A stretch of DNA of 64,000 nt. Origin: Micromonospora gifhornensis. Its GTDB lineage: Bacteria; Actinomycetota; Actinomycetes; Mycobacteriales; Micromonosporaceae. Shown here one piece after another: positions 42,450 to 51,484 of this stretch (positions are counted from its first letter, which is position 1; the number at the start of each line of letters is the position of its first letter). The position numbers and the translations under genes are program-made. The stretch is taken from NCBI RefSeq assembly GCF_016863515.1, contig NZ_BOPA01000034.1:45231-109230 (forward strand), in the 5' to 3' direction. The notes beneath the pieces are model-generated. The model did not search any database, had not been told where the DNA came from, and was given only the letters and a program-made list of their open reading frames with translations.

Positions 42450-44408
42450 ATGATCGTCGATGTCCGGACCACCTCCACCGGATGGGACAGCAGCCTCAAG
42501 CAGCTCGGTGAGGTGCTCCACGAGCGCCGCCAGGATCGGCCACCCCCGCCGGGTCCGACCTCGCTGGACGGAGTGACTGTCCGCATCGCCGCGCTGGGAC
42601 TCACCGACGCCAACCGTGACACAGCGGAGACGGTGACCGAGGGCGACGTCCTGCCGATCTGGTTGCACGGCGTCACCGCGCTCGTCGGTCAACGCTGGTC
42701 ACCGCCGACGCAGGGAGAGCGCGCCGGGCCCTGCCCGCTGTGCGTGCAGCGCCGCTGGCAGGCCATCCGGGTACGCGAGGAACGGCATGCCCTGGAGCAC
42801 GACGCCCGGGTCGGCACCGTGGCCGCGCTGCCGCACCTGACTCCGTTCGCCGTCGACGCGTTGTGGCAGCTGCTGCTCACCGCCGCCGCCGCGTCGGCCG
42901 ACCGGCCGGGCGTGGGTCGATTGTGGCAGCTGCGGATGGACACCCTGGAAACGACGAGCGTGACGGTGATGGTCGACTCCGAATGCCCGGCCTGCGCCCG
43001 GCCCCGACCGGACACCGCCGAAGCGGCGGTCATGCCGCTGACCAGTCGCCCCAAACCGGACCCGGAGTCGTATCGACTCCGGTCGGCCGGTGAGCTGGAC
43101 CTGCCGGTGGCGGCGCTGGCCAATCCGCTCGTCGGCGCGCTGGGCGGCAACGCGTTGCGCGCGTACAACGCCACCGCGACCGCGCCGGTGACCGGCTACT
43201 TCCGGGTGCGTAGCCGCTACGACCTGCACGAGATGTGGTGGAGCGGGCACGCCAACAGCTACGGCAGCAGCGAGACGTACGCCCTGCTGGAAGGGCTGGA
43301 ACGCTACGCCGGCCAGTTCCCCCGCGCCAAGGCGACGACCGTCTTCGACAGCTACGCCAACCTTGCCACGCACGCCCTCGACCCGGCCGGCCTGGGCTAC
43401 CACCCGGCGTTCTACCACGGTCACGGGCTCTACTACTCGCCCTACTCGCCGACCGAGCCGATGCACTGGGTCTGGGGCTACTCGTTGCGGGACCGCGCGC
43501 CCCGACTCGTCCCCGAGCAGCTGGTCTACTACCTGGACCGCCGTACCGACCAGCGCAAGTTCGTCCAGGAGTGTTCCAACGGCTGCGCCAGCGGCAGCTG
43601 CCTGGAGGAGGCGCTGCTGCACGGCATGCTCGAACTCGTCGAGCGGGACGCCTTCCTGCTCGCCTGGTACGGCTCCGCCCGGATGGCCGAGATCGACCCG
43701 GCCACCTGCCGCGACGAGCGGGTGCACTTCATGATCGACCGGGTGAACCTGCTCGGATACGACATGCGTCTGTTCGACACTCGCGCCGACCTGCCCGTTC
43801 CGGTGGTCACTGCGGTCGCCGTCAAACGTGGCGACGGACTCGGGCAGCTCTGCTTCGCCGCCGGGGCCAGCCTCGACCCCGACGACGCGGTCCGCGCGGC
43901 GGTCTGCGAAACCGCATCGTACGTGCCCGGGTTCGACGAGCGGGTGGCCGCGAGCGAACCGGAGCTGCGGGAGATGACCCGCGACTACACGAAGGTCACC
44001 GAACTCAGTCACCACGCGCTGCTGTACGGCCTGCCGGAGATGACCGGCCACGCCCGGTTCCTCTTCGACAACCCGCCGCTGCGGTCGATGACCGACCTGT
44101 ACAGCGACTGGCTGGCCACCCGGCCCACCCACGACGACCTGTGGGCCGACACGCAGCACCTGGGTGGCCTGATCGCCGGGCTGGGCGGCGACGTTGTCGC
44201 GGTCGACCAGACCTGCCCGGAGCAGGAGATCGCCGGGGTGCACACGGTGGCGGTGGTCGCTCCCGCCCTGGTGCCGATCGACTTCGGCTGGCAGCGGCAG
44301 CGAGTGCTCTACAGCGATCGGCTGGAACGGCACCTGGCCCGGGGCACGCACGGACCGGACCAGCTCGGTGCCACCGGTCGCAACCTGAACCCGCACCCCT
44401 TCCCGTAG
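42450..44408 (+). CDS. YcaO-domain azoline cyclodehydratase
   Basis: From ATG 42450 the protein has 652 residues. The N-terminal 220 residues carry two Cys pairs, CPLC (95-98) and CPAC (179-182), probably a zinc-binding accessory domain. The YcaO domain begins near 230. ATP/Mg motifs include SSETYALLEGLERYAG and ECSNGCASGSCLEEALLHGM followed by ELVERDAF. The C-terminus NPHPFP is the PxPxP end required in ATP-dependent cyclodehydratases. It converts core cysteines (and possibly Ser/Thr) to azolines with the F protein at 39318. Confidence 0.9.
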   Translation: MIVDVRTTSTGWDSSLKQLGEVLHERRQDRPPPPGPTSLDGVTVRIAALGLTDANRDTAETVTEGDVLPIWLHGVTALVGQRWSPPTQGERAGPCPLCVQRRWQAIRVREERHALEHDARVGTVAALPHLTPFAVDALWQLLLTAAAASADRPGVGRLWQLRMDTLETTSVTVMVDSECPACARPRPDTAEAAVMPLTSRPKPDPESYRLRSAGELDLPVAALANPLVGALGGNALRAYNATATAPVTGYFRVRSRYDLHEMWWSGHANSYGSSETYALLEGLERYAGQFPRAKATTVFDSYANLATHALDPAGLGYHPAFYHGHGLYYSPYSPTEPMHWVWGYSLRDRAPRLVPEQLVYYLDRRTDQRKFVQECSNGCASGSCLEEALLHGMLELVERDAFLLAWYGSARMAEIDPATCRDERVHFMIDRVNLLGYDMRLFDTRADLPVPVVTAVAVKRGDGLGQLCFAAGASLDPDDAVRAAVCETASYVPGFDERVAASEPELREMTRDYTKVTELSHHALLYGLPEMTGHARFLFDNPPLRSMTDLYSDWLATRPTHDDLWADTQHLGGLIAGLGGDVVAVDQTCPEQEIAGVHTVAVVAPALVPIDFGWQRQRVLYSDRLERHLARGTHGPDQLGATGRNLNPHPFP

Positions 44409-44418
44409 GAGCACCGGC

Positions 44419-46047
44419 ATGCAGCTTCCGGCCCGCGACATCGTGCGGGACTACACCGAGGCGGTCTTCCGCCGGGCCCGGGTTCCGATGGAACCCCTCA
44501 ACTTCGAGGTGGACTGGGTCGACCAGCCCTCCCGCCACACCGCGTACCCGGGCGCGCCCCAGGTGCCGCTGCCGACGCACCTGCCCGACCTGGCCACCCT
44601 GCGGGACGTGTTCACCCAGGCGCCGTCGGCCTCGGCTGGCTGGTCGATGGCGCGGCTGGCGACCCTGCTCCGGCTGTCGTACGGGGTGCTCGACCGTCGG
44701 ATGACGGTCAACTGGAACCAGGACGTCGCCAAACGGGCGCACTTCGAACATGCCGTGTGGGGGCGGGGCACCGCTTCCGGCGGCGGCATGTACCCGGTGG
44801 AGGTGTACCTGGTGGCCGGGGCGTCCGCGCCGGTGCTGCCCGGCGTCTATCACTACGACACCGGCCGGCACATGCTCCAGCGGCTGCTCGTCGGCGACGC
44901 CGGCGGCAGCATCCAGGCCGGGCTGGCCGGTCCCGAGGACGCCGACAGCTTCCTGGTGGCGAGCCTGCGGTTCTGGAAGAACTCCTTCAAGTACAACAGC
45001 TTCTGCTACCACGTGGTCACCCAGGACCTCGGCGCCCTGCTCGGCTCCTGGGAACTGCTGGCCTCCGCGCTGGGCGTACCGCTGCGCCGGCTGCTCTGCT
45101 TCGACCCGGCGCCGATGGACCGGCTGCTCGGCTTCGACAGCGACCAGCAGAGCGTGTTCGCGGTCGTGCCGCTGCAGTGGAGCGCCGAGGCGGCCGGAAC
45201 CCGTGACCCCGCCGTACCCACCCGGGTCGGGGACGGCGGGGTCACGCCACCCGTGCAGATCCACTACGCCGCCCACGAGCGCTCGAAGCGGGTGCGACAG
45301 TTCCCGGCCGTGACCGAGGTGCACCGCGCGGCGGCCCACCCTCCGGCCACCGTCGACCCGGCCGCCGTCGTCGACGCCGCACCCCGGCCCCTGTCCGGCG
45401 AACCGGTCGCGTTGCCCGAACCCCGACTCGACCTGCTCGACCGTCCGCTGTCGACGGTGCTGGCCACCCGGTCCAGCAGCTTCGGCCGGTTCCGGCGGCC
45501 ACCCGAGCTGACCGTCGCCGAGCTCGGCACCACGCTCGCCTTCGCCGCCGCCGGGCGACCCCACCCGGCCGACGCCGGCCTGCCCGCCGACGCGCCGGCC
45601 CTGACCCGGCTCTGGGTCTTCGCCAACCACCTCGACGGCCTGCCTGCCGGCGGCTACGCCTACTGCCCCCGGCGACACGCGCTGCTGCCCGCCGCGCCGG
45701 AACCCGCGGTCGGGATGTCGGCGTTCCTGCAACAGCACTACTTCCTCACCAACTACACGATGGGGCAGGTCGGCGCGGTGCTGGCCATCTCCGGACGGCT
45801 CGACGCCGTGCTCGACGCGTACGGTCCCCGGGGTTATCGGATCCTCAACGCCGAGATCGGCGCGGTGGCCCAGCGGGTCTACTGCGCCACGACCGCCCAG
45901 CGGGTCGGCTGCGGCGCGGTGCTCGGCTTCGACAACGTCGCCATGGACGAGGCGCTGGGTCTGTCCGACACCGACGAACGGACCGTGCTGTTCCTGCTGC
46001 TCGGTCGCAACTCGGACGCCGTGGCCACCGTGGAGTACCGGCTGTGA
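44419..46047 (+). CDS. Two-domain SagB-type flavin dehydrogenase
   Basis: The 542-residue protein consists of two nitroreductase/SagB-like halves. The first (about 60-265) has WGRGTASGGGMYPVEVYLVA and FKYNSFCYHVVTQDLGALL. The second (about 330-540) has RSSSFGRFRRPPELT, LPAGGYAYCPRRHALL and RVYCATTAQRVGCGA. Such fused dehydrogenases occur in thiopeptide- and goadsporin-type pathways and oxidise azolines to azoles with FMN. It starts 10 nt after the YcaO gene, and its TGA overlaps an upstream GTG candidate of the LanB gene. Confidence 0.88.
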   Translation: MQLPARDIVRDYTEAVFRRARVPMEPLNFEVDWVDQPSRHTAYPGAPQVPLPTHLPDLATLRDVFTQAPSASAGWSMARLATLLRLSYGVLDRRMTVNWNQDVAKRAHFEHAVWGRGTASGGGMYPVEVYLVAGASAPVLPGVYHYDTGRHMLQRLLVGDAGGSIQAGLAGPEDADSFLVASLRFWKNSFKYNSFCYHVVTQDLGALLGSWELLASALGVPLRRLLCFDPAPMDRLLGFDSDQQSVFAVVPLQWSAEAAGTRDPAVPTRVGDGGVTPPVQIHYAAHERSKRVRQFPAVTEVHRAAAHPPATVDPAAVVDAAPRPLSGEPVALPEPRLDLLDRPLSTVLATRSSSFGRFRRPPELTVAELGTTLAFAAAGRPHPADAGLPADAPALTRLWVFANHLDGLPAGGYAYCPRRHALLPAAPEPAVGMSAFLQQHYFLTNYTMGQVGAVLAISGRLDAVLDAYGPRGYRILNAEIGAVAQRVYCATTAQRVGCGAVLGFDNVAMDEALGLSDTDERTVLFLLLGRNSDAVATVEYRL

Positions 46048-46088
46048 CGCCCCCGACCCGCACCGACCTGCCGACGAAGGAGACAACA

Positions 46089-48887
46089 GTGACGGTGGCC
46101 CTGCCCGCCCCACCGGCCGCCGCCGAGATGTGCTGGCGGATGCCCGAGGTGTTCATGCTGCGCACCGGCGGGATGCCGCTGGAGGTAGCCGACCGGCTCG
46201 CCTTCGACCGCAGCGCCGCCTGGGCCCGACAGGTCGTGGACCTGGAGACCCGGCTGCGGCAGACCGGCCAGGAGCTGGCCGACGCGCTGCAGGCGGCGGT
46301 GGCCCGCCACCTGCACGACGACGGCCTGCGGCAGCGGCTGATCCGGTTGCGCCGTGACGTGTACAACCTGCGCCGGCCTCGTCCGGACGACCCGGCTGCC
46401 TGGGCCGACGTGCTCGACGCTGCCGACCACCGGGCGCTGACCGACTGGCTGGAGACGTTCGCCGCGTACCAGGGCCGTCTCACCGACGGCGCGTCGGTGC
46501 TGGCCGAGGAGTTGACCGAGCGGCGCGCCGTGCTGCGGGACCTCGCCGACGACCCCGACCTGCGCGGCGGGATCCTGCTCGCCTCCCCGTCACTCGACCA
46601 GTACCTGCCCGGATACCTCGCCGCAGCGGCCCGGCCCGGCAAACGGACCCGCCGGGTGGAGCGGTCGCTGCTGGAGTACGCGCTGCGGACCGCCTGCAAG
46701 ACCAGCCCGTTCAGCCGGCTGACCACGGTCAACGTCGGCACCTTCCGCCACGGCGGCGGCCGGCTGCTCGACGTACGCCCCGCCGCCGACGCGGCCAAGG
46801 CGGCGGTGGCGCGACTCAACCTCGCCGTCCTGGGCCGACTGTCGGCGATAGTGCTGGCCGACGAGACGCTGCGCGCCGACCTGCCGGTCACCGTCACCAC
46901 CGGCTGGCGCATCGAGCGGGGCCGGCTGCGTTATCTGCGGCGACGCCGGACCAGCTCGGAGGACGGCGACGCGGCGATCACCCTGGAGTCGATCCACGAG
47001 TCGCTGTTCGTGCTGCCCACCGGGCAGGTCCTGCACGACATCCTGGCCGCGCTCGACGGCGGTCGGGTGCGGCGGCTGGCCGACCTGGCCGCCGAGCTGA
47101 CCGCCGCCGGCCGTCCCGCGGACGAGGTCGAGCAGTACCTGCACCACCTGCTGCGGGTCGGTCTGCTGGTGGTGCCGAACCTGCAACTGGACATCCACGC
47201 CGACGACCCGGCGGAGGGCTACCGGCTGGCGCTGCGCGCCATCGACCGCCCGTGGGCCGACCGGCTCGCCGAGCGGGTCGCCGCGGTCAACCGGCTGGCC
47301 ACCGGGTATCCGGGCGCCGACATCGACGGTCGGCGTGCCGCGCTGGCCCAGATCCGTCACGAGCTGGTCGCCGCGCACACCGACCTCGGCCGCGCCGACG
47401 TGCCCGCTCCCCGGACCCTGGTGTACGAGGACGCCACGCTGCGCACCGACGCGCCGGTCACCGCCGACCGGGACCAGTGGGAGCGTACGGTGCTGCCCGG
47501 GTTGCGGGCGCTCGCGCAGATCATGCCGGTCTTCGACGTCAATCTGCCCCGTCGAGTGGTCACCAAGGGTTTCTTCAAGGCCCGCTACGGCGTCGGGGGG
47601 CGCTGCGACGACCTGCTCAGCTTCGCCCACGAGTTCCAGCAGGACTTCTTCGAGCACTACACCGGGCGGGCGATGCGCCGCCGGGCGTTCGACGCGGACA
47701 ACACCTACGTCCGGCAGGAGAACTGGTTCCGGCAGGACGAGATCACCGCCCTGGACGACGCGCGCATCGAGGTGGCCCGGCGGGTCAACGAGGCGTACGC
47801 CGACCTGCCGGCCGACGCCGAGGAGATGGTGCTCGACGAGGCGTTCATGACCGAGGTGGCCGCGATGGTGCCGGCCACCCTCGGTACCCTCGACCCGCGG
47901 TCCTTCTTCCTCCAATTCGCCGACCAGGGCGACCGGCAGCGGGTGGTGGTCAACCGGGTCTACTCCGGCATGACGCTGCTCTTCTCCCGCTTCGCCCACC
48001 TGTTCGCCGCCGAGGACCTGGCCGGGGCGCTGCGCACCGAGCTGGCCCGGTTGCAGCCGGCCGGTGCGGTGCTCGCCGAACTGCGCGGCGGGTACGACGC
48101 CACGAACCTCAACCTGCACCCGGCGGTCACCCCGTACGAACTGGTCTGCCCCGGGGAGATCAGCTTCCGGCCGGAGGCCGAGCAGATCCACATGGACGAC
48201 CTCAGCGTCGAACATGATCCGCTCACCGATCGGCTGCTGCTGCGTTCCCGTCGGCTCGACGCCGAGGTCATTCCGGTCTACCTGGGCTTCCTGCTGCCGA
48301 TGGCGCTGCCCGAGGTGCAGCAGGTGCTGCTCAACTTCGCGCACCTCGGGATGGCCCAGCCGGACCTGTGGGCCGGCACCGACGTGCCGTTGCCCGACCG
48401 GGGCATGATCGGCTACCCCCGCATCGTGCACGGCGACCTGGTGCTGCAACGGCGGATGTGGAAGCTGCACCCCGACCACCTGCCGCCCGCGCGTACCCCG
48501 CAGGTCGACGACGCCGACTGGTTCCTGTCCTGGCAGCGGTGGCGGCGCGAGAACAACCTGCCGCGTCGGGTGTTCGCCACCCCGGAGGGCACCCGCCTGG
48601 CCCCCGCCCCGGCCGCCGACGGTGAGGCAGCCGCCGGTGGTGCCGCGGCCGGTGGTGGCGCGGCGGCGGGTGGTCGGCCGGAGCACAAGCCGCTCTACGT
48701 CGACTTCGACAGTTACCTGTGCCTGCAACTGCTGGACGCGATGAGCCGGTCGGCGGGCAGCCGGCTGGTGCTCGTGGAGATGCTGCCGGACCGTGACGAG
48801 CAGATGGTACGCACGCCGTCCGGCTCGTACGTGACCGAACTGACAGTTGAACTCAACGGTGTCCGAGGGGGAGTGGACCGTGACTGA
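46089..48887 (+). CDS. Split lantibiotic dehydratase, glutamylation part (LanB N-terminal type)
   Basis: GTG 46089 has AAGGAG 6 nt upstream; an earlier GTG at 46044 overlaps the SagB stop and is the alternative. The 932-residue protein belongs to the Lant_dehydr_N family. SLLEYALRTACKTSPFSRLTTVN in two blocks, FKARYGVGGRCDDLLSF and DLNLHPAVTPYEL-like strands are typical of the tRNA-dependent glutamylation domain that activates Ser/Thr. A Gly/Ala-rich linker (near 840-860) precedes a short C-terminal segment. No elimination domain is fused, so a separate protein must release glutamate; the next gene overlaps by 8 nt and is the candidate. Confidence 0.87.
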   Translation: MTVALPAPPAAAEMCWRMPEVFMLRTGGMPLEVADRLAFDRSAAWARQVVDLETRLRQTGQELADALQAAVARHLHDDGLRQRLIRLRRDVYNLRRPRPDDPAAWADVLDAADHRALTDWLETFAAYQGRLTDGASVLAEELTERRAVLRDLADDPDLRGGILLASPSLDQYLPGYLAAAARPGKRTRRVERSLLEYALRTACKTSPFSRLTTVNVGTFRHGGGRLLDVRPAADAAKAAVARLNLAVLGRLSAIVLADETLRADLPVTVTTGWRIERGRLRYLRRRRTSSEDGDAAITLESIHESLFVLPTGQVLHDILAALDGGRVRRLADLAAELTAAGRPADEVEQYLHHLLRVGLLVVPNLQLDIHADDPAEGYRLALRAIDRPWADRLAERVAAVNRLATGYPGADIDGRRAALAQIRHELVAAHTDLGRADVPAPRTLVYEDATLRTDAPVTADRDQWERTVLPGLRALAQIMPVFDVNLPRRVVTKGFFKARYGVGGRCDDLLSFAHEFQQDFFEHYTGRAMRRRAFDADNTYVRQENWFRQDEITALDDARIEVARRVNEAYADLPADAEEMVLDEAFMTEVAAMVPATLGTLDPRSFFLQFADQGDRQRVVVNRVYSGMTLLFSRFAHLFAAEDLAGALRTELARLQPAGAVLAELRGGYDATNLNLHPAVTPYELVCPGEISFRPEAEQIHMDDLSVEHDPLTDRLLLRSRRLDAEVIPVYLGFLLPMALPEVQQVLLNFAHLGMAQPDLWAGTDVPLPDRGMIGYPRIVHGDLVLQRRMWKLHPDHLPPARTPQVDDADWFLSWQRWRRENNLPRRVFATPEGTRLAPAPAADGEAAAGGAAAGGGAAAGGRPEHKPLYVDFDSYLCLQLLDAMSRSAGSRLVLVEMLPDRDEQMVRTPSGSYVTELTVELNGVRGGVDRD

Positions 48888-49929
48888 CTATCCGTCGCCG
48901 GTGGACCACGGCTGGCTCAGCGTCCACGTGTTCTACGCCAGCAACGCCAACCCGATGCTGGTGGAGGGCGTACGACCGCTTGTCGACGAGTTGCGCGAGG
49001 AAGGGCTGATCAGCAGGTACTTCTTCATCAAGTACTGGATGGAGGGCCCGCACATCCGGTTGCGGGTGCTGCCCGCACCGGGCGTGGACCCGCAGCTGGT
49101 GCGGACGCGGGTGGACGAGGCGATCGCTGCCTTCCTGCGCCGCCGACCCGCCCTGTACGAGGTCGACAGCGAAGGGCTCGGCGACCTGTACAAGCAGATG
49201 TTCCTGGCCGAGTACGGCCAGCAACGCTGGGACGCCGAGTACGGCGCGACCGGTCGGATGCCGATGCGGGCGAACAACAGTTACCACCACATCCCGTACG
49301 AGCGGGAGTACGGCCGTTACGGCGGCCCGGCTGGCATCGAGTTGGCCGAGTGGCACTTCGAGCACTCCAGTGACGTGGTGCTGGACCTGCTGGCCACCAC
49401 CAACGTGCACGTACGGCCGGTGCTGCTGGGCCTGTCGGCGCAGTTGGGCATGATGCTGTGCGCGGTGTTCCTCGACGACGACCGGCGCATCGCCGAGTTC
49501 CTCGACGAGTACCGCCGTTTCTGGGAGGTCTCGTACTCCGAACCGAGCGACGAGTACCACGCCAGCTTCGATACCAGCTATCGGCGGATGGACGCCGCGC
49601 TGCGCGATCGGTTGGCCGCCATCCGGACGGCGGCACGGGGCCCCGCGTCCGCTCAGGCCACCGGGGTCGAGGGTCGCTGGGCGGTGCACTGCCGGGAACT
49701 GCGGGACCGGGTGGTCGCCCTGGCCGGGCAGGGCAAACTCGTCTTCCAGCGTGGCGATGCCGAGCCACGGGTGGTCGAGGATCTCGACGCGGTCGTACCG
49801 ATCGTGCTCAGCTCGTACCTGCACATGACCAACAACCGGCTCGGCGTGAGCATCCTCGACGAGATCTACCTGTCGTACCTGATGCGGGCCGCACTGCTCG
49901 ACGAGCCGGCGCCGGCCGGATCCCGATGA
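48880..49929 (+). CDS. Small SpaB_C protein (thiopeptide-type bacteriocin biosynthesis domain)
   Basis: From GTG 48880 inside the LanB stop (GTGACTGA), the protein has 349 residues. WLSVHVFYASNANPMLVEGV, SRYFFIKYWMEGPHIRLRV and the C-terminal SSYLHMTNNRLGVSILDE place it in the SpaB_C/thiopeptide-type family. That family includes both glutamate-elimination enzymes (TbtC-like) and [4+2] pyridine synthases (TbtD-like). Because the upstream LanB needs an eliminase, elimination is the economical assignment. If so, no pyridine synthase is encoded here. Its stop overlaps the protease start (ATGA). Confidence 0.82.
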   Translation: MTDYPSPVDHGWLSVHVFYASNANPMLVEGVRPLVDELREEGLISRYFFIKYWMEGPHIRLRVLPAPGVDPQLVRTRVDEAIAAFLRRRPALYEVDSEGLGDLYKQMFLAEYGQQRWDAEYGATGRMPMRANNSYHHIPYEREYGRYGGPAGIELAEWHFEHSSDVVLDLLATTNVHVRPVLLGLSAQLGMMLCAVFLDDDRRIAEFLDEYRRFWEVSYSEPSDEYHASFDTSYRRMDAALRDRLAAIRTAARGPASAQATGVEGRWAVHCRELRDRVVALAGQGKLVFQRGDAEPRVVEDLDAVVPIVLSSYLHMTNNRLGVSILDEIYLSYLMRAALLDEPAPAGSR

Positions 49930-51152
49930 CCACCGTCGAGGCCGGCCAGGCCGCCACCTGGGCCCGGCCCCGGCTGCGGACCGGGATCGTGCTCGGCCCG
50001 GGGATGTGGCGCGACGGCAAGCTCGTGCACCACGTCAAGGACCCGGAAACCGGCTGGTACTACCGGGTGGGGCCACGCGAGCACTTCCTGATGTCGCGGA
50101 TGGACGGCACCCGCAGCCTCGACGACCTGGCCGAGGAGTACGCCACCGCCTATCAGCGTCGGCTCGGGCCGGAGAACTGGCAGCAGTTGTTCGGCATGCT
50201 GCACAAGCGGCAACTGCTGCACGGCGCGACGGACCCGGACGCCCTCGCCGCGCTCGCCGCCACAGCGGGCGGGGGCGCGGCGAAGGCGAAACGCGGCCTG
50301 TTGTCGGGTCGGCTGCCGCTGTTCGATCCGCAGCGGCTGTTCGACCGGGTGCTGCCCTGGCTGGGGCCGGTGTTCAGCTGGTGGTTCGTGGTGCCGGCGC
50401 TGGCGGTGGCGCTGGCCGTCGCCGGCTACGTGGTGTGGCACCTGCCGGAGTTGGCCGGCGGGGTCGGTGGCCGTCCGCTGCTGGCGATCGTGGTCGCGGT
50501 GGCGGTCACCTGGCTGATCGTCTTCCTGCACGAGTGCGCGCACGGTCTGACCTGCCGACACTTCGGTGGGCGGGTCACCGAGATCGGGGTGATGTGGCGG
50601 CTGCCGATGATCGCCCCGTACTGCAAGGTCGACGACGTGGTGCTGTTCACCCCACGCCGACGGGTGGCCACCGCGTTCGCCGGCGTCTTCGTCAGCATGC
50701 TGGCGCTGGTGCCGTTCGCCGCGGTACGCCTCTGGGGATCACCCGGGGTGCTGTACGACCTGGCCGGCACGATGCTGCTGTTCGGCACCGCCACCGCCGC
50801 GATCAACCTGGTGCCGTTCCTGCGCCTCGACGGCTACCACATGCTCAGTCACACCCTGAACCTCGCCGACCTGCGCGCCGACTCGTACCGCTTCTACGGC
50901 CGCCTGCTGCGCCAGGGCCCGCGAGCGGTCGCGGGCTACCGACCCCGCGACCGGGCGGCCTTCACCCTGTACGGCCTGACCTCCGTCCTGCTGGCCGGCA
51001 CCGTCCTGACCTTCCTGATCCGCTACTGGTACACCACCCTCGCCAACTGGCTCACCCCCACCTGGGCGGTAGTCATCCTCACCACCGAAGCCATCCTCCT
51101 GGCCACCCTCATCACCCACCTGACCCGCCGCCGCCCCACCCCCACCCCTTGA
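49926..51152 (+). CDS. PqqD-like/M50 membrane zinc protease
   Basis: The 408-residue protein starts at ATG 49926. Residues 25-110 resemble a PqqD-type leader-binding winged helix (VKDPETGWYYRVGPREHFL, DGTRSLDDLAEEY). Membrane helices follow from about 150, with HECAH at 202-206 and FLRLDGYHMLS near 298, the HExxH and LDG motifs of site-2-type M50 proteases. In the cluster it is the best candidate to cleave the leader or aid export and self-protection. It ends in the C-rich region at 51153. Confidence 0.85.
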   Translation: MTTVEAGQAATWARPRLRTGIVLGPGMWRDGKLVHHVKDPETGWYYRVGPREHFLMSRMDGTRSLDDLAEEYATAYQRRLGPENWQQLFGMLHKRQLLHGATDPDALAALAATAGGGAAKAKRGLLSGRLPLFDPQRLFDRVLPWLGPVFSWWFVVPALAVALAVAGYVVWHLPELAGGVGGRPLLAIVVAVAVTWLIVFLHECAHGLTCRHFGGRVTEIGVMWRLPMIAPYCKVDDVVLFTPRRRVATAFAGVFVSMLALVPFAAVRLWGSPGVLYDLAGTMLLFGTATAAINLVPFLRLDGYHMLSHTLNLADLRADSYRFYGRLLRQGPRAVAGYRPRDRAAFTLYGLTSVLLAGTVLTFLIRYWYTTLANWLTPTWAVVILTTEAILLATLITHLTRRRPTPTP

Positions 51153-51484
51153 CCCACCCCCGCTCCGCCCTGACCCACCCCACCCCACCCCTCCCAGGCG
51201 CGCCGACCTTGCGCCCCCCATCCCGCCCTCGCCCCCGCCCCGCCCCGCCCCGCCCCCCGCCTCGGCGATCTTGCACTTTCCGTCGGGGCATACCCCTCCA
51301 AACGCCGCGAATCAGCGACCAAGAGTGCAAGATCGGCGGGGCGGGGCGGGGCGAGGCGGAGCAGGGCGGACGGGGCGGGGGCGGGGCGAGGGCGGGACTG
51401 GGGGCGTGGGGGTGGGTTTTTGGGTTTGTGGGGTGGGGTGGGGGTGGGCGGGGGGAGCATGGGGGCGGCGTTACGGAGGACGTG
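51153..51484. other. 332-nt intergenic region with C-rich then G-rich strand switch
   Basis: The + strand is C-rich (runs of CCACCCC and CGCCCC) to about 51260, then switches to G-rich (GGGGCGGGGC, GGGGGTGGG) from about 51336 to 51470, with an inverted repeat at the switch. The G-rich half has many G4 runs and could form G-quadruplexes. No coding frame here is credible. It separates the RiPP cluster from the acyl-CoA ligase gene and may act as a terminator. Confidence 0.6.
51266..51335. repeat. Inverted repeat CGATCTTGCACT/AGTGCAAGATCG
   Basis: Perfect 12-nt arms at 51266-51277 and 51324-51335 flank a 46-nt centre, with C-rich sequence outside the left arm and G-rich outside the right. From memory, GATCTTGCACT-type palindromes are dispersed in Micromonosporaceae genomes. 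Confidence 0.65.
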
